Origin: Poecilobothrus nobilitatus
Lineage: Eukaryota; Arthropoda; Insecta; Diptera; Dolichopodidae
Assembly: GCA_947095535.1 (NCBI GenBank)
Contig: OX352772.1
Location: 165,868,719-165,932,718 of the forward strand
Length of the DNA: 64,000 nucleotides
Reading direction: 5' to 3'
Both the position numbers and the translations under genes were made by a program. The notes under the pieces are model-generated. The model was not told the origin of the DNA. It was given only the letters and a program-made list of their open reading frames with translations, and ran no database searches. Positions 1-11,411 of the stretch are shown here, piece by piece. The number at the start of each line of letters is the position of its first letter. Within the stretch, counting starts at the first letter, position 1.

Positions 1-402
1 TGCACTCTTCCTCGTTTTCTATCAAAATAAAATAAATCTAATGAAATTATTAATTATACTTATAAAGTTATTTTATAAAGATGGAAAAAAGAGAGCACGT
101 AGCAAAGGAGCAAGAGAGCACTTTTGCTAAAAATAAAATTCTGAATGATGCTAAAAAACTAAAATGCATATTTACTTCAATTTTTTAATTTTATTTTTCG
201 GTTCTATATTTTAATTTTTTTTTTTTTTTAAATTAATCTTAATTAATATTGTAAATATCCTTACATATGTACATATAATATGTACATATACCGTTTAAGT
301 TTTTGATGCTGTTTTAGATTTTTCATATTTTTAATTGTTGAAATATAAAAAATTAATGGCAATTGTAAATATTAAATATGCATTAAATTTTTCAACTTTT
401 GT
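1..402. other. AT-rich sequence, no gene seen
   Basis: No coding signal on either strand. A short palindromic ATGTACATAT run lies near 266-292. Bases 7-22 match the end and first flanking bases of the DINE-1-like element that finishes at 1984 (CTTCCTCGTTTTCTAT), so another copy of that family may end here, with its body outside the window. Confidence 0.4.
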
Positions 403-1984
403 TTATACCCGTACGATAGGATCGGGTATAATAAAATTACTCCTCCGTTTGTAACACCTCGAAATAAGCGAGCTAGATATACCTTCAAAGGTATGGATCG
501 GATCAGAAAAAAATTCTAAGACTTTTGAGCCATGTCCGTCCGTCCGTCCGTCCGTCAGCACGCTAACTCAAAAACTAAGAAAGCTAGAATCTTGAAATTT
601 ACACAAAATATTTTGGGAGTAATTTGTAGGTTCCTTATTTTTTTTGGTTGAGTTTGCACCAAGCCTTAGGGTAGCTCTCGAACACCTAACTTTTAGATCC
701 CCACATTTTTTTTGCAATAGAGCTATGAAATTTTAACTACTGATAGATCTCACAAAAATATTAATTTTATTTTTAATAACTTTTTTTTGTAGCCCCACCC
801 GTTACGGAGCTACAGCTCTCCAAAGGTTCAAAAAAGCTCTATATTTAAATTGTTATAGCACAAGTTGTATAAGGTATATCTTCATTTTTAAAATGCCAAA
901 CGATTACTACTTTTATTAGCTTTAAAAGTATATATACAATAAATATATATTTTTGGCATACGGTGTCTTAATTTACCGTTATGCGAAACTCAAATTTTGC
1001 AAAATTCTTTAACCCTTCCATCTTCTAAACGGTTAAAGTTGGAAACTTGAAATTTTGACAGAAGTTAGATCTTTGAAAATTAGTATGAGTCATTTCAGAA
1101 ATTTTTTTTGTATCACCCCCCGTTTAGGAGCTATAAAGGGTCAAAAACTGAAAATTTCCTATTTTTAAACACCTGTAACTTGAACACCTGTTAAAATTTT
1201 TTTAAAGTAATACACAAAAATTAAAGCTCCAACATTATACTTTTATTTCTGTTAACAACTTTTTTTAATAATATAGGGTTACTTTATAATTGACGAAAGT
1301 GTTACTTGATTTTTTCAAATTTTCTAACAAATTTCTTTAACGAATTTTTTTTGCATATTGTTTTACTCGATAATTTGAAATTGTTGAGGATATAATGCGT
1401 AGTACAAAAAAATGTAATTAAATAAACAACATAACGGTTGCTTGAAGAATTTTTATTTATATGATATTGATATATATACATACTTATATAATATCATGTT
1501 TATTTACATATCGTATATGTCACTAGTGCATGAATGATAAGAGTATAGATGTATATTATATAGCGCCGTATTTACATACATATATGTATTTTATTGTACT
1601 TATAAGAAATTATTCTGTCAATGGAATATTTAAATATAATATAATATAATATTTAAAATTATATTTACTGTTTTGTACTTAGTAAATTTAATATACATTT
1701 ACCGCTTAGTATTAAATGGTACTATAGAATATTTGAAAAAGTTTTGGATTGATAATCGTTATGTGGAAGGTTAGAATCTGCTTTTGAAGAATGTACATAT
1801 AAACATGTAGTTTGAATATATGTACAACCCATAGTTCTAGAAATTATAAAATTCACCCAAATTATTTTAAAATACTAAAATATTAAAAAAATAATATTGT
1901 AAGCAGAGTGACAGGCTGTGAACATACTAACGGTTCGTACGGGTATCTAAGAGTTGACAAAGTCAACTGTATTCTTCCTCGTTT
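403..1984 (+). mobile_element. DINE-1/HINE-like non-autonomous Helentron, copy A
   Basis: Non-coding 1.58-kb element, nearly identical to 45,301-46,886 (inverted) and 47,313-48,890 (direct). It starts TTATACCCGTACGA. A perfect 12-bp inverted copy (TCGTACGGGTAT) lies at 1935-1946. Next comes a 7-bp-stem hairpin (AGTTGAC-aaa-GTCAACT, 1952-1968) and a 16-nt tail ending CCTCGTTT. Near the 5' end is the CCGTCCGTCCGT stretch (538-555) typical of fly INE-1/DINE-1 elements. Subterminal inverted repeats, a 3' hairpin and insertion in a T-run without clear target duplication are the Helentron-associated pattern. It encodes no protein and would depend on a helicase-bearing Helentron elsewhere. Confidence 0.75.
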
Positions 1985-4180
1985 TCTATATTATTAGTTT
2001 TTGTATTAAAAAATTTGTCTATTTGCCACTTACAATTTTTCCAAAGCAAAACAAAAGTTCTGTGCTCATTAGATTCGTTATAAGCAGAGAACCAATCTTT
2101 AAAATGTTTATTGGTAATTTCTACACATTGTTTTACAATAGTTTGCCTAATATTTCTACTAAATTGCCTAAATTGCCTTATTTAGTTTATTTTTTAAATT
2201 CCGTAAAAACACTAATTTGGAGACTACATATTTTGAAAAATTTTTCGGAAGGCCATATTAAATGTTGCTCTCCGTTATTAGTTTCATATTCTCTTAACTC
2301 AATCAAAATTTCGGTCATATTGAAATTAGGTATAGCAGTTTTGCACATTTCACTTGCACATTAATTGGAGATCTTATTAATTTTCTTCATTGTCTTAAAG
2401 AAACAATAACCAGCGGAATATCTCGTTGCAATATCAATTGGGGAGGGTACATTAACTAATTTGTATCTTCGTCATAAAAACTTTAACTTCCATCATAAAA
2501 TTGCTGTAGAATATTATGTTGCATCAATGTTTGGTCAAGATCAGAAGCAGGTGTTATAGCTTGAGTTAATGGCATCATATTTTCATTTAGTGATAAATCG
2601 AAAACAGTATTCCAATTAATTTCAAGAAATTTGTCACCATCTTCTACACAATTTGAAAATTTTGACCGAAATATGAATTTAATTGATAAAAATTTGGCAA
2701 ATATAGCACCGAATTCTTCAACTGTTAGATTAACCTTATTGACATTTTGATCCCTTATTTTGCCGAAAAAATTTTCTAATGGGTCTTCTTTTTATCTTTT
2801 GCACTAATTATTTACATAAAAAAAATCATATTGGAAAATTCATTAAATAAAACGTTCTTTATTTGTATCACACTTTCTATTGTATACGCTAGGCCTTTAA
2901 AACAAAACGATTTGTTAGAATTCTTTACGGGATTTTATATTTAGTAAATATTTTTGCATTTCTACCAGAAATTCTACATTTTTATTGTTTATTTTTAATT
3001 TAAAATGTCAAATAATTTATTCATTTTATTTTAAATTCTGATGTTGGATTAACATACTGCTTAAGATGATGAAGAAATTTATTTAATTTTTCAATCACTC
3101 CGATACCCTCAGCAACACTTCTACTCAATATTTGAACAGCCAGTTTAACATTCATTTTTTGGAAATTATTTGGATATACATGGTTAAATGTAATTTTTGA
3201 ACATATTTTGGTTTGTGTGGTTTGCAAATTACTATTTATCAAATTGTTTCTAATATTTTTGAATAAATGCGAAACAAGGCATGTGGAATATCATACATAT
3301 TCTTATTTCTATATGTAAAAAATGGATTCGTTTTAGAAATGTTTAACATGTTAAAAAGGCGATTTGTTGCACCATGGTCGCAACAAATACTTCTAACAGT
3401 CAAACCTATTTCGAAGCATATTATTATGGAAACATTTGTGAACTTCATTTTATAAGATTAGTGCAGGTATATTGATAGGGCAGGCAAAGTAATATAAAGG
3501 TAATAAAAAATAAAAAATAAAGTAATATAAAAGCACTTTCAAACTGCCGCAAATCATAAAAATTCAAATAGATTTTGCGCAAATATTAGTTCTTTCTTGT
3601 TGACCGTAATCGACAAAACCGCCAATTATATCCTTGAATTTATTGTATGTTAAGTTACTTTGAATGCTCATTTCATTAAATAAATATAATTATAACATTT
3701 TTTTTCTAGGTAGTTTAATTTCATGGCAGAATGTTTTATTTCTTCAATAACCGTACAGACAATTTCAGGTGAAAGGCTTTTGATTTTAATCCATATATGC
3801 AAAAATGGCGGATGAGGTAAATGAAAGCCTAAAACATTTTTTAGAAAATTGTAAGCTGCAGTAGATCGAAAAAAAAAATGCATTGAGATATCCACTTCTC
3901 ATCTTCTGAAAATAAGTTAGTACTTTTTCTTAAAATTAATTTTGAAAAAATTTTGAAATTTTGACCAATGTCCTTTAACAAGTCTATTGATTGGTTTAAA
4001 GTGCCATTGGTTTTTGAATTTTCGTTTATAAAATAAGTAATTTAGTTTTATTCTAGTATTTTTTTTAGTTTTTTCTTTAAATTATTTAATTTTTTTTTGA
4101 GTAAATTAATTTTTGTTCGGTAGAAAATAATTTTTTCATTTTTTTTGTAACATCATTTTGATTCATCATTAATTTTTTGA
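1985..4180 (-). pseudogene. Degenerate P-element-type transposase
   Basis: Several minus-strand fragments, read from high to low coordinates, follow the order of P-element transposase. About 4,010-3,600 holds an S-T-A-A-Y-N-F-L and H-I-W-I type segment followed by a conserved G-F-V-D-Y-G block. Then 3,448-3,239 holds a C-D-H-G-A-T-N-R core near a D-I-P-H motif, 3,242-3,021 holds N-N-F-Q-K-M-N-V-K-L-A-V-Q, and 2,770-2,450 holds the E-D-P-L-E-N-F-F-G-K-I-R signature. A last piece runs to about 1,990. Fragments lie in different frames with stops, so no active protein is possible. No THAP domain was found. Family assignment rests on remembered motif patterns; an alignment would settle it. Confidence 0.65.
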
Positions 4181-4989
4181 CATGGAATACACTTTGCTAC
4201 ATTCAGCCCGGCTATGGTTATGTCAGAAGATATTTCAGTTCGAAACCGTTACATCATTTACTATACCTATAAATATTTTTTTATTTTTGTAATAAATGAA
4301 ATTACTTTATCAATAAATGTTTTTAATATTTAAATAACATTCATAATTTTCACAGATGAAGATTTGTTAGAACTTACAAAAAGTGTAACAAATTGCTGCA
4401 TGTATAATATGTAAGTATGTATGTGTTTTATTCTTAAAAAAATGTATGGTTATTAAAATTTCATGGTTATTAAAATTGCATTGTTATTAAAATAACAAAC
4501 ATTTGAAAGATTTTAAATTTGTAGATGTAAGTATATATGTATATGTTAATATGTATGTACATATTATATAGAATAATTCCTATGCAATTAGATTATTGCT
4601 TTGAAAATAAAATATAAAATTTTATTGTACCTAGCTGAAGTAGTTTTTGTTTGTTTTCTTATTTTTCTTGTTGTGAAACCTTTTGTACCTATAAGAAAAA
4701 AAAAATAATAACTTTTGTATTTTTACTTTTATATATGATTTTTTTCTATAGATATAAGACATCTGTATTGTTATTCTGTCTGTGCTATTAGTCTTTCTTT
4801 TTTGAGCTTTAATTTTCCTTTATTTTTTACACACCACAAATTAGTAAATATTCTTCGGAAAAATTGAAAAAAGTGTAAAATAATTAAGGAAACCCTACAT
4901 GAAGCTGCTAACACATGTAAAATTATAAAAGATTTCATTTTACCTTTGATAAATTACATAGCGGTGCCTACACATAGCGTATTTTCAAG
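4181..4989. other. AT-rich spacer, nothing recognised
   Basis: No coding signal, RNA gene or clear repeat boundary. Mostly A/T with short microsatellite-like ATGTATGT runs near 4,410-4,560. Confidence 0.4.
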
Positions 4990-5340
4990 TTTTGACTCAT
5001 AGTAACTAACTCTTGAACGGAGAGAAGTACAAACATTTTTATAAGTAACTTATGTTAATTCTCAAAGATCTTAATACTCTTCAAATTTCAAGGGTCTGGA
5101 TAAAGGGATCCGAAAGACTAAAAACTATGGTAACAAAACATTTGAAAATGGGTGTTTTTTAAACTTTCCCGGTCTGTAAGTCTGTAATGGCTACATAACG
5201 AAGTTGTACAACATTTAGTTTTTATGAGAACATTTAAAAATATGTTACACAGTTAAAGTAGCATAGCTTTGCTTTAAACTGAGTAGAAGTTTTGTACAGA
5301 CGGTAGGATGGGCGGCATTTTATTTTAAAATGTGCTAAGA
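4990..5340 (-). repeat. Possible decayed DINE-1-like relic
   Basis: Read on the minus strand, this shares short word order with the central part of the 1.58-kb DINE-1-like elements (an AAATTTGAAGAG...GATCTTTGAGAA string and a short GCTACATAACG phrase). No terminal hairpin or clear ends remain. The match is weak. Confidence 0.25.
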
Positions 5341-5796
5341 AAGGTCTATAAATGAATCAAATAAAACAAATAAAATTCCAATTCGATCAAGTATTTCAAA
5401 AAGAGGAAGCGAGCTAAGAAAAGCTATTAGATAGTTGGGTTGTCCATTTAACGGGCAAACCACCTTATTGTCTTACTGATTACAAATAAAATTCCTTATC
5501 TACTGGATTGTTGCTACAATAAAAAAAAATATTGCCAAACTTTATTAGACTTAGGTTGCTCTTTTATCTTATTGAATCTGGTACAAAATAAGCTACATTT
5601 ACGGACGATACTGCAATACGATATAATGGCAGTAGAATCCAATGTTGAGGAGGCTACAAATGAACTACCAAAAGCAAGTGTAAAAAAAACTTTATGCATA
5701 ATCGACGAAACACAGTCTAATTAACCAAAATCGACCTACATCGATCCTTCTAAGAAAGTATTCCAGCAGAGACAACTGACTTAACTTCATTTTTAG
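5341..5796. other. Unassigned spacer
   Basis: No recognisable protein or RNA. Slightly less AT-rich than its surroundings, with a short open minus-strand stretch (5,699-5,514) that resembles no family I know. It could hold a decayed host exon, but nothing supports that directly. Confidence 0.3.
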
Positions 5797-5798
5797 TA

Positions 5799-7059
5799 AA
5801 GGGTCTCTCAAATTGAGTTTTCAAAAGTAAATAATTAAAAGACATAGAATTAAGTTTTTATTTTTCTTTGAAATACAATGTTTGCCATTTATACTACGAA
5901 AATGATGTCCCCCATGTGACCACCTCTTGCGTCTCTATAGTACCTGATTCTTTTATCAAAATGATCGGTCACATTCTGGTATAGTTGCGGCTCTATCTCA
6001 CCAATAACTCGAATAATTTCTGCTTTCAAGGCTTCAACGTTTCGAGGATTATCCTTGTAGTCCTTTCACATAGCCCCAGAGAAAGAAGCCTAACGGTGAC
6101 AAATCGCAGGATCTTGAGGACCAATTCACGTCACCGAAACTGGAAATAACACAGTCTGGAAACTTTGTATGCAGTAAATGCAGTGTTTCTCTTGCTATAT
6201 GACACATAGCCCCATCTTGTTGAAACCACATGTCCTAAGTATCAATATTTTCCAGTTTTGACCACAAAAAAGTTCTGATCATATCGCGATATCTGGTACC
6301 GTTAACGGTTATGGCTGTTCCAGCATCATTTCGAAAAAGTACGGACCAACCACACCACCAGACCACAATGCACACCAAACAGTGACTCTTTGTGGATTCG
6401 TTAGCTTCTCTTGGATCACGCGAGGGTTTTCCTCTCCCCAAACACGGCAGTTTTGTTTATTAACGTAGGTACCGATTTCGAAATGTGCTTCGTCCAAAGA
6501 GATTTTTTTTTAAAAATCGTGGTTTTGTTCCAGTATCCAATTGGCAAAGTGGCGACGCATGGAATGATCTTGTGGCAGCAATTCTTGTGTCAGTCGAACT
6601 TTGTAGGCCATCAACGCTAAATCGTGCATAATGCGCCATACAGTCGACTCAGAAAGTGCCAATTGTTGTGAACGTCGGGAAATTTTCATGGAGGGCTCAG
6701 CTGTAACACTATCACTCACAGCACCAATATTTTCTTGTGAACGACCGGCACGAGCATACTGATGTCTTTCTCGATCTTGTACTGCACCAGTTTCTTGAAA
6801 TTTCCGCACAATATTACCAATTTGTTGCTCAGCTGAACGATTATGTCGACCATAAAAATCGCGTAATTCGCGAAATACATTTCTTACGGAACGACCATTT
6901 TCGTAATATAATTCAAATTTTTCATGTTGTAATGTATACGACTCCATTTTTATAAATGGCAAACCTTCAACTATCAAAAAGACATAATATGGATGCGTTT
7001 AATGTTTGAAGTGTGTTACACAGGCGCCTGCTTTTGAAAACTCAATTTGAAAGAACCTT
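5799..7059 (-). mobile_element. rosa-like (DD41D) Tc1/mariner element
   Basis: Imperfect ~30-bp terminal inverted repeats (AAGGGTCTCTCAAATTGAG on the left; the reverse complement of AAGGTTCTTTCAAATTGAG on the right) are each flanked by TA (5797-5798 and 7060-7061), the usual target duplication of Tc1/mariner elements. The 1.26-kb body carries one minus-strand transposase reading broken into several frames. Repeat mismatches and gene breaks mark it as an old inactive copy. Confidence 0.8.
6049..6977 (-). pseudogene. DD41D mariner transposase, inactivated
   Basis: Three overlapping minus-strand pieces make up the protein. 6,977-6,510 is the N-terminal DNA-binding half with paired helix-turn-helix features (R-S-V-R-N-V-F-R and S-E-S-T-V-W-R-I-M-H). 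6,497-6,309 begins the catalytic core with D-E-A-H-F, V-N-K-Q-N and V-T-V-W-C. 6,231-6,049 holds W-F-Q-Q-D-G-A and ends F-F-L-W-G-Y-V-K. The second and third acidic positions lie 41 residues apart, the DD41D class. The third position is glycine (P-L-G-F-F) where the family has aspartate. Frame changes near 6,500 and 6,240-6,310 also break the reading. Confidence 0.8.
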
Positions 7060-7680
7060 TATATGGAACATAGAACGGCAAACCAGATGCGATATAGATT
7101 TAACTTACGTATAGAGATCCTTAGATGACACTTCTTCATACCCACTTATACCCATTCATTTATAGTGTATTTTATAAAAAAATTACATATTTTGTTTAAG
7201 ATGTAAGAATGAAATTCAAAATAAGTTAATGTAAAGTACTTTAGGCAACTTAACATGCCAGATTTTTTAGATTGATTAACTTGACGAAACTAATACGCCA
7301 CTGTGACCCAACCAAAATAATACTTGAAAATGAAAAATTAGGTTTAATGACGATGAAAATTTGCATTTATATATTTTTTTTTTACTTTGAGGACAAATTG
7401 CCAAATACTTATGTCCCATGTGATATAAGTTTAAGAATTTCAAAATTAAGATGAATTTTATTATTTCTTTTAATATACTGTTCTTAAATAGATGATAAAA
7501 CAGTTCTTCTTTTGACTAAATGCAGTGCTTTTTAAGTACAAGTTAGAGTAATCCATATTCCTGTTAACCTCGCAATGACTAGATAACTGAATTACATTAT
7601 ATTACAGAATACGTAAAGGTTGATAAATTGAAAATTTTCTAATTCTACATACACATCCATCCTAGAGGCGAAACTGAAAT
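7060..7680. other. Spacer downstream of dynein exons
   Basis: No confident coding signal. Later dynein exons would be expected on the minus strand here if the gene continued. Only a doubtful D-G-C string near 7,650, behind an in-frame stop, was seen. Confidence 0.3.
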
Positions 7681-7738
7681 AACGACTTACCGACTACATT
7701 TAACTTACATATGAACTTCGCATTTTTTACGAACTTAC

Positions 7739-8255
7739 CGAATTTCCAATTTCATGTAATTCGAAAACTTTCTTTTGATCGATCTCATGAGGTTGTATTT
7801 CAAAATCGAACTTTAAAAAATCTATTGGAATTTGAAATTTTCTTGCATGTGTTTGCAGTACTCCGGTTAGAAAAGCTTGCGGAAAGTAAAATCCACTTAA
7901 CCAAAAAGAACGTGGTGGACCCCACTGCTGCCAAGACTAAAAAATAGATTGTATTTCCAATAAATTATTAACATTCTTTTACCTGTATGAAATCCACACG
8001 AAGTTGAAAGTCCATCGTCCAATTTGCAAGCGATTTTATTGACAAAAAACTTTTTTTCGACCAAAGCTCAGGAACTTTATTTAATAAAATAGCTTTCATC
8101 ATCAACTCAATTGTTTCATTAATAACCACTGTTCCAGCTATTGCTTTTTTAACATTACTTAGACTGTCATGAACCAATTTTAACAAAATATTAAATCTAT
8201 CAACTTCTTGCAACACAACAGTATTTAAAGAATAAGGGCGTCCTTTATCGTCAAA
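7739..8255 (-). CDS. Axonemal dynein heavy chain, two C-terminal exons (partial)
   Basis: Host gene fragment. Exon 8,255-7,983 (91 codons) follows a T-rich AG acceptor and reads L-Q-E-V-D-R-F-N, later P-E-L-W-S-K-K, ending D-F-I-Q. A 46-bp GT-AG intron (7,982-7,937) is followed by exon 7,936-7,739, with G-P-P-R-S-F-W-L-S-G-F-Y-F-P-Q-A-F-L-T-G-V and a consensus GTAAGT donor at 7,738. These are hallmarks of the dynein heavy chain C-terminal domain, which follows the AAA+ motor ring. Both exons are fully open, and the phase agrees across the intron. Flanking exons were not found within the window, so this is either a gene with very long transposon-filled introns or a stranded fragment. Which paralogue it is cannot be told. 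Confidence 0.85.
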
Positions 8256-9096
8256 CTAAAAAAAATGTATATACATACAAAATCTAGCATCTATATTTCG
8301 TAACCAATTTTTAAAAACAAGAATCGATAACTTGCAACAAAAAAGTGTTTGATGTTTTTAAACGTTTGTTTATATTTCTGATTAAAGATATGTGTGCTTT
8401 AGTTCATATGCAGAACTTTAAACTTTTGATATTTCAGTATAGTATTTCAATTAAAATTTGCACAAATATGATAATAGACTAAGAACTTTATTGTTTTTGA
8501 TTTATTTTCCTTTCCAATTTGGGTGTCTGTGGTGATTTAAATCAGACATCCATAAACAAGCTCTGTCGTTAACTCGATTAGCGTCGATAAACGTCATAGT
8601 TAGTAAATTATTTAATTTTCAAAATTTGGTGGGTAGCTCAAAATATGTTTATTGAAATACTTTAACAGAAAACAATTAAAACTAATTTTGATTTATTTAT
8701 TAATAAATACGCAAATAAAGGCAAGTACTCCTATGTTTAGGTAAGGAAATGCTTATCGTTTTCTTTTTTGAATTTAAAAAACAGAATTCATTTCAGTTCA
8801 GAAATAAACTACCCGATTTACTTTAAATTAATTCATTTCACTTACATTATAATTTCAAGATAAAACTAATTATTTTTATTCCTTTTTTTTTATTTTTATT
8901 TATATAAATACTAATTTCGGATTAGGACAATGCTTTTCGGACTTTACTTTAAATTATAATAATCATCTCATATTAAGTATATCTTTCATAGTATTAACAA
9001 CTAAGTAACCTATAAGTGTAAACTTATTAGGTATTTTATTCTATAATAAAAATTTCACTTTGAAAAAAAATATAATATGTATATATGCTCAGGGTT
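8256..9096. other. AT-rich spacer
   Basis: No recognised gene or repeat. It lies immediately upstream of the dynein exon acceptor, so it is probably intron. A minus-strand open stretch near 8,600-8,515 matched nothing I know. Confidence 0.35.
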
Positions 9097-10060
9097 TTTA
9101 TACCCATATGAACTATGTTCAAGGGTATAAATAAATTTACCATTACGTTTCTGACACCTTAAAGGAGTCGAGCTAGGTATAGTGCCAAAGGTATGGATCA
9201 GCTAAGAATCGAATTCTGAGTCAATTAAGCCATGTACGTCCGTCGGCATGATGACTCAAAAAATAAAGGAGCTAAAAGACTGACATTTTTTTACGTCACA
9301 TCATTTTTGGCCGCCGGATTCTAGTAGCTTCAATACAACTTCTTTCTTTATATGGGAATAACTCAGTATATATTCAAGCTAGGTATCTGCAATTGTGCAA
9401 AGCATGATCAAGTTTTATGGCAACAAGTTCTGTAAAATTTGGTTGTGATGGTATGACAGGTTCGGGTAGCTGCCATACAACTTCTCTTTTTAAATGAAAA
9501 TAACTCAGTCTCTACTGAAGCTGGGAATCTGAAATTTAGTAAAGAGATGTCGAGTTACATGCCAACAACTTTTGTAAAATTTGTTTGGTCTAGAGCAGCC
9601 GCTTTAGGCTTCTTGCACCTCTTGGAACTTGGGGTCTGAAATCTTACAAATGATAAGGAAGTTTTATGACCACAACTTCTGTAAAATTTGGTTGTGCTTG
9701 TGCAATAGATTCGAGTAGCTGTCATACAACTCCACAATTTACATAAATATATCTCTGTAGTTAACGTCGGTACTGAAAATACCTTTCTAACGGTTTAGTA
9801 ATAAATATAGGATGTCTTTAAAGATTTCAACATGTATATTGGTTTTTTTGAAAGCTTGAATTTTTTTTTGTTTTTATGAAAATTTCCACTTGAAACTGCA
9901 ATATCCCGAAAACGGTGACACCGATTAAGATGAAACAAGATGTATATTAAAGACAGTATTGTGCTCTACTATATTGTTTAAAATGGTTTCTCTATAATAT
10001 CGTAGACAAAAAAAATATAACGGTTTAAGTGAATTACTGAAAAATGTTAGAACATTTTTA
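9097..10060 (+). repeat. Diverged DINE-1-like element
   Basis: Starts TTATACCC, soon followed by the inverted GGGTATA at 9,122-9,129. It continues with GACACCTTAAAGGAGTCGAG, AAGGTATGGATCAG and AGCCATGTACGTCCGTCGG, in the same order as the three 1.58-kb elements but with many differences. Internal units of about 120-130 bp (AACTTC..TCTTT..ATG..AATAACTCAGT, ATTTGGTTGTG) recur between 9,300 and 9,740. The 3' end is uncertain. Non-coding. Confidence 0.55.
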
Positions 10061-10349
10061 AAATAATTGATTTGACCTTTAAATGTCCTTGTCGCCAAAA
10101 ATCATAATATATGTGACGTCACCAGGTACCATTATGTAAAATTTCAAAGTAATTGGACAATGTAAAGTATTAAAGTAAAGTAAAGTATTTCCCATATTGG
10201 TTATTATTTTGATACTATAGTCAATAGTCACATTAAATACATTACTACTGATTATTTTAATATTTGGTAAAGTGTGATCTCTATTGGCTATTTTAATGTT
10301 ATACATACATATGTGTGATAAGGAAAGAAAAAGTGTCTGTACCGGAATC

Positions 10350-10520
10350 ATTTCATTTTTAATCTTATTTTTTCAAAATTTTATTTAAGAAAATCTTATT
10401 ATCCAAAATATTATTTTTACAAAATCTTATTTTCCAAAATCTTTGTTTTTTCATTCTGTTTTATTTTTTGAAATTTACCGGCAAAAATTTTGATAAGAAA
10501 AAAATGTAATAAATTATCTA
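10350..10520. repeat. Left arm of an AAAATCTTATTTT foldback repeat
   Basis: Four or more degenerate copies of AAAATCTTATTTT/CCAAAAT, followed by a TTTACCGGCAAAAA-type segment. The inverted counterpart lies at 15,180-15,400, with the same word order on the other strand. The LINE at 10,748-14,500 sits between them, so it probably inserted into a smaller foldback element. Confidence 0.5.
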
Positions 10521-10645
10521 CTTAATATTTAACGCTAATTTTCATGGAAAAAATTTTATCAGATATCGGATATTTAGAAAGAGTAAACTATACTTAATAC
10601 TACCAATAGGAAAGAGGGAGAAAAATAATGAATTCAAATGTCATG

Positions 10646-10747
10646 TATCCATAAGAATGTTAGCAGTGTGCCCATTTTTTTTGTGTACATACACATTTTT
10701 TACGCATGTGTTAAAAATATCGTAGATAATTATAGAAAATTTAGCTT
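10646..10747 (+). repeat. Left ~102-bp direct repeat flanking LINE
   Basis: Begins TATCCATAAGAATGTTAG and ends AATTTAGCTT. It is repeated at 14,501-14,603 with about five substitutions and one extra T. The copies abut the two ends of the LINE, so they look like an unusually long target-site duplication. Confidence 0.7.
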
Positions 10748-11411
10748 CAAGTTAGAGCTCATTATAAGTAATCAAACATCACAAAACATTGAATTCCAAA
10801 AAATGCAAAGTGAAGTTAAAGAACTCAAGGAATATCTAAATAGTCTTCTTGGGCAGAACCTTGGCTTAAGAAATGAAATACAGATTCTGAAAGATGAAAT
10901 TCTTCATAACAAAGTGGAGTTAGAAAAAATGAAACAAAAGCGAATAGAGAAACAAATAGAAATTAGTGGAATAAAAGATGAAAATATAGAAATTGAACCT
11001 ATTGATATCATTAAAAAACTGGGTCATGAAATTGGAATGATAATAGAGCCACATATATTTTCAAACATATTTAAAAAAAACAAAATCCCAGGAAGGTCAG
11101 GTGAGCCAAATAAATTAATTGTAGAATTTGATAACATTGAAAACAAAAGTGCATTTATGAAATTAGTAAAGGAAAAGAGAACATTAACAATGAAGGTAAT
11201 ATGTGATAATGGTACGAGTGAAAATGATACTATATTTGTCAATGAGAAATTAATACCATATTTCAGCTATTTAGCTAAAAAAGCTAGAGATATGAAAAGA
11301 AATAATATAATTGAGTTTACATGGATTAAAAATGGCAGATTGTTCATACGTAAAAATTCCAAATCAAAATACATACGAGTATTACACGAATTACACTTAA
11401 ATGTCGAATAA
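10748..11411 (+). pseudogene. LINE ORF1 (coiled coil plus RNA-binding domain), 5'-truncated
   Basis: Open from the left repeat to the stop at 11,409-11,411. Residues encoded at about 10,800-10,970 form a heptad-rich coiled coil (L-K-E-Y-L...L-K-D-E-I-L). The rest (E-I-S-G-I-K-D-E-N, then N-K-L-I-V-E-F, and F-T-W-I-K-N-G-R-L-F-I-R-K) is the C-terminal domain seen in ORF1 proteins of insect CR1-like LINEs, which bind the element RNA. An ATG at 10,638 lies in flanking DNA and would give a chance fusion. The normal N-terminus (often a PHD-like finger) is missing. Confidence 0.7.

Noticed and set aside
7711..7947. Plus-strand 78-codon open stretch
   Set aside because: It is the antisense of the dynein heavy chain exon on the minus strand; the minus reading matches the family and the plus reading matches nothing.
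10638..10747. ORF1 start at ATG 10,638
   Set aside because: It lies in the DNA flanking the LINE and in the direct repeat; the LINE begins about 10,748 and its ORF1 is 5'-truncated.
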